From Limnobacter sp. (GTDB lineage Bacteria; Pseudomonadota; Gammaproteobacteria; Burkholderiales; Burkholderiaceae_B), in NCBI GenBank assembly GCA_012032215.1, contig JAAURO010000129.1, positions 1 to 5,843 of the forward strand: 5,843 nt of DNA, written 5' to 3'. The position numbers and the translations under genes are program-made. Below are positions 5,707-5,843 of the stretch, one piece after another (the first letter of the stretch is position 1; every line of letters begins with the position of its first letter). The notes beneath the pieces are model-generated. The model was not told the DNA's origin and made no database searches. It saw only the letters and a program-made list of their open reading frames with translations.

Positions 5707-5843
5707 ATGGCTCAATACGTTTTCAGCATGAACCGGGTCGGAAAAATCGTACCGCCCAAACGCCACATTCTTAAAAACATTTCACTGAGCTTTTTCCCCG
5801 GTAGCAAAAATTTGGGGTATTTGGGCTTTAAACCGGCTCGGGA
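5707..5843 (+). CDS. ettA: EttA, ABC-F energy-dependent translational throttle, N-terminal fragment
   Basis: The first 34 codons give MAQYVFSMNRVGK, then IVPPKRHILKNISLSFFPGSK, which is almost the same as the start of E. coli EttA. EttA is a soluble ABC-F ATPase with two ATP-binding domains. It binds the ribosomal E site and gates entry of initiation complexes into elongation according to ATP/ADP ratio. Only the lead-in to the first Walker A motif is present. From 5806 the literal reading frame departs from the family, but shortening five homopolymer runs by one base each restores KIGVLGLNGSG, the expected start of the Walker A. The gene is thus intact in nature as far as can be seen. The start is six bases past the reductase stop, with no clear Shine-Dalgarno, so translational coupling is likely. 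Confidence 0.93.
   Translation, partial: MAQYVFSMNRVGKIVPPKRHILKNISLSFFPGSKNLGYLGFKPAR
5806..5843. other. Error-rich sequence end with over-long homopolymers
   Basis: Runs A5806-5810, T5811-5813, T5820-5822, T5827-5829 and C5833-5834 are each one base longer than needed to encode the near-invariant EttA P-loop lead-in. Five extra bases in 38, all in runs, indicate low base-calling quality at a read or contig end rather than mutation. Confidence 0.85.

Overview
The window looks like chromosomal DNA from a betaproteobacterium, most likely of the order Burkholderiales. The evidence is protein-level resemblance: the N-terminus of EttA, the PrkA kinase, the rubredoxin reductase type and the BamE/Cds6-like lipoprotein. 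Base composition is close to balanced by eye, which would suit a lineage such as Limnobacter, but the genus is only a guess. I see no phage, insertion sequence, CRISPR array, tRNA or rRNA. This is mostly core or housekeeping sequence.

Layout, left to right. (1) 1-568, minus strand: the first 189 codons of prkA (yeaG), a serine-protein kinase with an AAA+ ATPase core. It has a strong ribosome binding site, a small leader hairpin and a possible sigma-54-type promoter. (2) 761-2520, minus: an LplT/Aas-type MFS transporter split by a one-base frameshift near 2221. Its soluble C-terminal tail resembles a PlsC acyltransferase domain that has lost its catalytic motifs. (3) 2521-2790: a divergent intergenic region with an 18-bp dyad upstream of the next gene. 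(4) 2791-3251, plus: a small SRPBCC (START/Bet v1-like) protein whose last 14 codons are displaced by a one-base frameshift at 3207. (5) 3246-3354: four imperfect 11-bp tandem repeats, then a convergent terminator hairpin. (6) 3363-4295, minus: a lipoprotein with a BamE-like domain, a Pro/Ala-rich linker and an NTF2-like Cds6-type domain. (7) 4296-4512: a divergent promoter region with a 13-bp direct repeat pair. (8) 4513-5700, plus: rubredoxin-NAD+ reductase. (9) From 5707, plus: the start of ettA (ABC-F translation factor), six bases after the reductase stop.

Sequence quality is a main theme. Three places are out of frame, and each can be repaired by changing homopolymer length: one base missing at 2218-2224, one missing at 3206-3207, and five runs each one base too long in the last 38 bases. 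The last case is almost certainly sequencing error at a contig end, so the first two may be errors too. The first lies on a canonical -1 slippery heptamer (GGGTTTC) in exactly the right phase, so programmed frameshifting cannot be excluded from sequence alone.

Functionally the genes do not form one pathway. The reductase and ettA probably share a transcript. prkA probably leads its own operon running off the left edge. The transporter, the SRPBCC protein and the lipoprotein each appear to be separate units. I found no convincing new multi-gene system. The most novel protein-level items are the transporter's vestigial-looking acyltransferase tail and the BamE-Cds6 domain combination.
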